Source: DRGT01 sp022567895
GTDB lineage: Archaea; Thermoproteota; Nitrososphaeria; Nitrososphaerales; Nitrosopumilaceae
Assembly (NCBI GenBank): GCA_022567895.1
Contig: JADFGC010000012.1
Span: forward strand, 1-23,257
Direction: 5' to 3'
Length of the DNA stretch: 23,257 bases
The first letter of the stretch is position 1. Every line of letters begins with the position of its first letter. Shown piece after piece: positions 20,297 to 23,257 of the stretch. The notes below the pieces were generated by a model. It saw only the letters and a list, made by a program, of their open reading frames with translations. It did no database searches and was not told the origin of the DNA. The translations under genes were made by a program, and so were the position numbers.

Positions 20297-21546
20297 AATT
20301 TAAACAACTCTGAAACTTTCGCTAATGACTGGATGAGTTTGTCCACATCATCTTTTGTGTTATAGATGTAGAAACTAGCACGGTTTGTTGCAGCAACATC
20401 TAATCTCTCCATCAAAACTTGTGCGCAGTGATGACCTGATCTAATTGCAATGCCTTCTCTATCAACAATTGTTGCAACATCATGTGGATGAATATCATGA
20501 AAGTTAAATGAGATTACTCCACCGCGTTTTGAAATGTCTTTTGTTCCATAAATCACAATTCCTTTAATCTGTGACAATTTTTCTAAAGCATATTTTGTTA
20601 ATTCAATTTCATGATTTCTTACATTTTCCATTCCAAGATTAGAAAGATAATCTAGTGCTGCGCCAAAACCAATTACATCTGCAATGTTGGGAGTTCCTGC
20701 TTCAAATTTGTATGGTAAATCATTCCATGTAGTTTCATACTTGTGAACCTCACGTATCATATCACCACCCCCATGGAAAGGATCCATTGTTTCTAGGACC
20801 TCTTTTTTTACCCACAAAACTCCAACTCCAGTAGGGCCTAGCATCTTGTGTCCTGAAAATGCAAAAAAGTCGCATCCTAATTTTTCAAGATCAACTCTCA
20901 TATGTGGAACTGCTTGAGCAGCATCTACGAGTGTTTTTACTCCTGCTTGTTTGCATTTTGAGATTATTTTTTCATAATCACTAATTGTTCCTAAAACGTT
21001 TGACATTAGGCTAAAAGTTACTAGTTTAACTTTGCCGGTGGCTAGATATTTGTCAAGTTGATCTAAAATTAATTCTCCATCATCATCAACACCAATGTAT
21101 TCTAATTTTGCACCTTTCTCTTTCACCAAAAGTTGCCAAGGAACAATGTTGCTATGGTGTTCGTATTCAGTTGTAACTATGATGTCACCTTCTTTGATGT
21201 TTTTGCGGCCCCATGCATATGCTACTAGGTTAATTCCTTCAGTTGTTCCCCTAACGAAAATTATTTCCTCACGTTTTGGAGCATTAATGAATTTGGCAAC
21301 TTTGTCTCTAGTCTTTTCATAAGCTTCAGTTGCTTCTTCAGCTATTGAATAGACTGATCTGTGAATATTTGCGTTATAGTTGTTATAATAATTCGTAATT
21401 GTGTCGATGACTTGTTTTGGCTTTTGTGTAGTAGATGCGTTATCGAGATAAACTAGAGGTTTGTTATCACGTACCCTTCTATCTAAAATTGGAAAGTCCT
21501 TTCTAATATTTTCAATTGATAAGCTCGCACTTTGCAACTTTATCAC
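20293..21546 (-). CDS. sufS: Cysteine desulfurase SufS
   Basis: The 417-residue class V aminotransferase-fold enzyme uses pyridoxal phosphate to remove sulfur from cysteine. PLP-binding K234 is in FSGHKMLGPTG, and catalytic C374 is in IRSGHHCAQ, the short-loop group II form of SufS. Other family marks are YLDNASTTQKP near the start, NANIHRSVYSIAEEAT, TEYEHHSNIVPW and FEAGTPNIADVIGFG. Length is typical. It overlaps sufD by 4 nt and sufU by 4 nt. Confidence 0.96.
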   Translation of the reverse strand: MIKLQSASLSIENIRKDFPILDRRVRDNKPLVYLDNASTTQKPKQVIDTITNYYNNYNANIHRSVYSIAEEATEAYEKTRDKVAKFINAPKREEIIFVRGTTEGINLVAYAWGRKNIKEGDIIVTTEYEHHSNIVPWQLLVKEKGAKLEYIGVDDDGELILDQLDKYLATGKVKLVTFSLMSNVLGTISDYEKIISKCKQAGVKTLVDAAQAVPHMRVDLEKLGCDFFAFSGHKMLGPTGVGVLWVKKEVLETMDPFHGGGDMIREVHKYETTWNDLPYKFEAGTPNIADVIGFGAALDYLSNLGMENVRNHEIELTKYALEKLSQIKGIVIYGTKDISKRGGVISFNFHDIHPHDVATIVDREGIAIRSGHHCAQVLMERLDVAATNRASFYIYNTKDDVDKLIQSLAKVSELFKL

Positions 21547-22940
21547 CTGTATTTGTAATGTTGCTCAATTTCAGCATTTTCATCATAGCGGGTTTCTTCA
21601 ACCTCTACAAATTTTCTTAGCTCTTCATCAGTGTTGATTGTTAATTCACGTCCTTGCCACTTGGATTCTATCAAGTATGCTATCCACGCTCTAACTTGAT
21701 ATGACATTTTTCGTGAAAGAGGTTCTAAAAATCCCTCTACTATTACTCTTTCAGCTTCAGTGTGGCTAAGACACCTTGTATTTAGATAGAAGATTTGTTC
21801 CTCATCGATTTGTGCTACCGATGCAGAGTGTGTAGCCTTTACATCATTTGTAAAAATCTCTAGTCCTGGAATTGCATCTGATTTTGCATTCTTATCAAGC
21901 AAAATTGAACGCCCCGAAAGGAAGGATTGAGATTTACTTGCATTTTCGTTAATTCTAATCATTCCCTTAAACAATGATTTTGATTTGTCCTTTAGAATTG
22001 ATTTCTCGTTAACCCTGGCTTCTGTTGCAGGACTATTATGAATCACGTTTGTTTGTAAATCAAATGATTGATCAATATTTCCAAATATCACCTCAGAGTC
22101 ATTTGCAGATGCACCAGTTCCATTTAGGTAGTAACCTATTCTATATCTAGATAGTAAGGCTCCAAAAAGACCAAGATACCAGTTTATTTTGCCATCCTGT
22201 GCCACATCAGTTCTCCTAGTGGAAAAATTAACAGTACTTTGATCCATCATCTGTAGAGTTGTGACGTCAAGTTGGGCATTTGCTGCCACGTTTGTGTTTA
22301 GCAATTCCAAGTAGGCTTGATGTTTTGAAGATTTTGGGGCATACAACTCTTGGACGATGTTTGCTTTACTTGATTCATCTGCAATAATTACATTACGAGT
22401 TATTGTTGAAATTCCATCTAGTGATAAACTCGAAAGAATATGAATTGGTTCATCTAAAATTAAATTTTTAGGAATGTAAACAAACATTCCTGAATTAAAT
22501 GCTGCATTGTTTAACGCAGTATATTTATCTTCTTTAGGGTTTGATGCCTCAAATGCCTTCTTAACTTGATCATAATTATTATTTAAGGCATCATCAATTG
22601 AGGATATTACTAGTCCTTTTGATTTTAATTCATCTGAAATATTTACACGGATAATGTTTGCGCCAATTTGAATGATACAATTTGTGTTTTCAAGCTCAGT
22701 GAGTCTTTTTTTAAGAAAATCTGGTATCGCAGAATCAGAACTTGTGGATAGTAATACTTGTTCCGGATATAATTTTCGTGCATCAGTGTACTTGTTGTAT
22801 AATGGTGAAATTTCAAGAGGTAATTCGTGGTAGATTGAAAGAGATTTTTGTCTGTATTCCTTTAGCCAATCTGGTTCTTTTTTAGATGAAGATAGTTTTT
22901 CAATATGGCTTATATCTATAGATGATAAGGCTAGTGACAT
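21543..22940 (-). CDS. sufD: Fe-S assembly scaffold protein SufD
   Basis: The 465-residue SufB/SufD-family protein forms a heterodimer with SufB in the SufBC2D complex. The central part is the beta-helix core (about 150-370), including MFVYIPKNLILDEPIHIL and the repeated ANIVQELYAP-type strands. The C-terminal block (VKATHSASVAQIDEEQIFYL, TEAERVIVEGFLEP) matches the SufC-binding region and is clearly paralogous to the end of sufB next to it. It lacks the Cys-bearing stretch expected of SufB (the corresponding position reads GRSILLDKNAK), which supports SufD. It starts 31 nt behind sufB and overlaps sufS by 4 nt. Confidence 0.93.
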   Translation of the reverse strand: MSLALSSIDISHIEKLSSSKKEPDWLKEYRQKSLSIYHELPLEISPLYNKYTDARKLYPEQVLLSTSSDSAIPDFLKKRLTELENTNCIIQIGANIIRVNISDELKSKGLVISSIDDALNNNYDQVKKAFEASNPKEDKYTALNNAAFNSGMFVYIPKNLILDEPIHILSSLSLDGISTITRNVIIADESSKANIVQELYAPKSSKHQAYLELLNTNVAANAQLDVTTLQMMDQSTVNFSTRRTDVAQDGKINWYLGLFGALLSRYRIGYYLNGTGASANDSEVIFGNIDQSFDLQTNVIHNSPATEARVNEKSILKDKSKSLFKGMIRINENASKSQSFLSGRSILLDKNAKSDAIPGLEIFTNDVKATHSASVAQIDEEQIFYLNTRCLSHTEAERVIVEGFLEPLSRKMSYQVRAWIAYLIESKWQGRELTINTDEELRKFVEVEETRYDENAEIEQHYKYR

Positions 22941-22971
22941 GGTTAATCAGAACATTGTGAAGACGAGTTGA

Positions 22972-23257
22972 CTAGCCTACAGATCCTTCCATTTCTAATT
23001 TGATAAGCCTGTTGAGTTCGACGGCATATTCCATAGGAAGTTCTTTTGTAAATGGCTCCATAAATCCATTTACTATAAGGGATAGTGCTTCTTCTTCATT
23101 GAATCCTCTTGACATCAAGTAGAAGATTTGTTCATCGCCGATTTTTCCTACAGTTGCTTCATGAGTAACTGTGGCATCTTCCGCGTCAATTTCCATGTAA
23201 GGGTAGGTATCTGTTTTTGCAGTTTTATCTAGTAGTAATGCGTCACATCTCACAGTT
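22972..23257 (-). CDS. sufB: Fe-S assembly scaffold protein SufB, C-terminal part
   Basis: Only the last 95 codons or so of this gene are in the window; it continues beyond position 23257. The visible end reads TVRCDALLLDKTAKTDTYPY, then DATVTHEATVGKIGDEQIFY and EEEALSLIVNGFMEPF. This is the conserved SufB C-terminus, with the invariant RCD Cys and the THEA His. SufB is the main site of cluster assembly. The GTG seen near the edge is internal, not a start. Because transcription is leftward, the promoter of the sufBDSU unit lies outside the window. Confidence 0.94.
   Translation of the reverse strand, partial: TVRCDALLLDKTAKTDTYPYMEIDAEDATVTHEATVGKIGDEQIFYLMSRGFNEEEALSLIVNGFMEPFTKELPMEYAVELNRLIKLEMEGSVG

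Overview
The window looks like chromosomal DNA of an ammonia-oxidising thaumarchaeon (Nitrososphaerota) of the marine Nitrosopumilus type. The evidence is a strongly AT-rich, very compact genome; archaeal information-processing genes (ribosomal protein S8e, SRP19, Gar1, TFB); TATA boxes about 25-27 nt upstream of start codons, which implies leaderless mRNAs; archaeal condensin subunits ScpA/ScpB; and a tRNA-Leu with a short intron. There are no phage, transposon, integrase or CRISPR signals. Almost everything reads as core genome, so lineage and functions are inferred from recognised families, not from a database search.

Layout. (1) 1-2000, minus strand: a response regulator with an unusual helical-repeat N-terminus, and a Sulfolobus-type zinc alcohol dehydrogenase. 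(2) 2082-5438, plus strand: scpA-scpB, then rps8e-srp19-gar1-tfb. (3) 5545-8938, plus strand: sufC, a HemQ/chlorite-dismutase-like protein, a DUF1802 protein, an aldo/keto reductase lacking a canonical start codon, and a small zinc-cluster protein. (4) 8940-13279: tetrapyrrole genes. A fused siroheme decarboxylase AhbA-AhbB (minus) diverges from precorrin-2 dehydrogenase, hemA, hemB and an unknown gene translationally coupled to hemB (plus). (5) 13276-15392: HD phosphohydrolase, membrane protein, a previously uncalled 41-residue C2H2 zinc-finger protein, intron-containing tRNA-Leu(CAA), and an OB-fold ssDNA-binding protein. (6) 15409-19507: PAC2-family proteasome-assembly-like protein, a coiled-coil protein with a histone-like repeat tail, an unknown protein, a PAP2 phosphatase and phosphoglycerate kinase. 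(7) 19500-23257, minus strand: sufB (cut by the window edge)-sufD-sufS-sufU and a zinc-ribbon protein.

Two pathways dominate. The Fe-S assembly genes are split: sufC stands alone at 5.5 kb, while sufBDSU lie 14 kb away in the opposite orientation. The tetrapyrrole genes point to heme made through siroheme (HemA, HemB, SirC, AhbAB). The nearby HemQ-like protein keeps the Tyr, Lys and His that mark coproheme decarboxylases. This suggests a hybrid route in which siroheme-pathway coproheme is finished by a HemQ-type enzyme instead of radical-SAM AhbD. That is the most interesting system-level idea here, and it remains an inference.

Other points for a second look: an aldo/keto reductase whose first 38 residues are encoded but have no start codon; a 22-codon ORF bridging scpA and scpB in the scpB frame; a perfect 42-bp tandem duplication in the basic tail gene; inverted repeats in two divergent promoter regions; and convergent genes whose stop codons repeatedly overlap. 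Apart from 14519-14699, 17012-17156 and 18126-18298, which are described below, no gene-free stretch is longer than about 110 bases.
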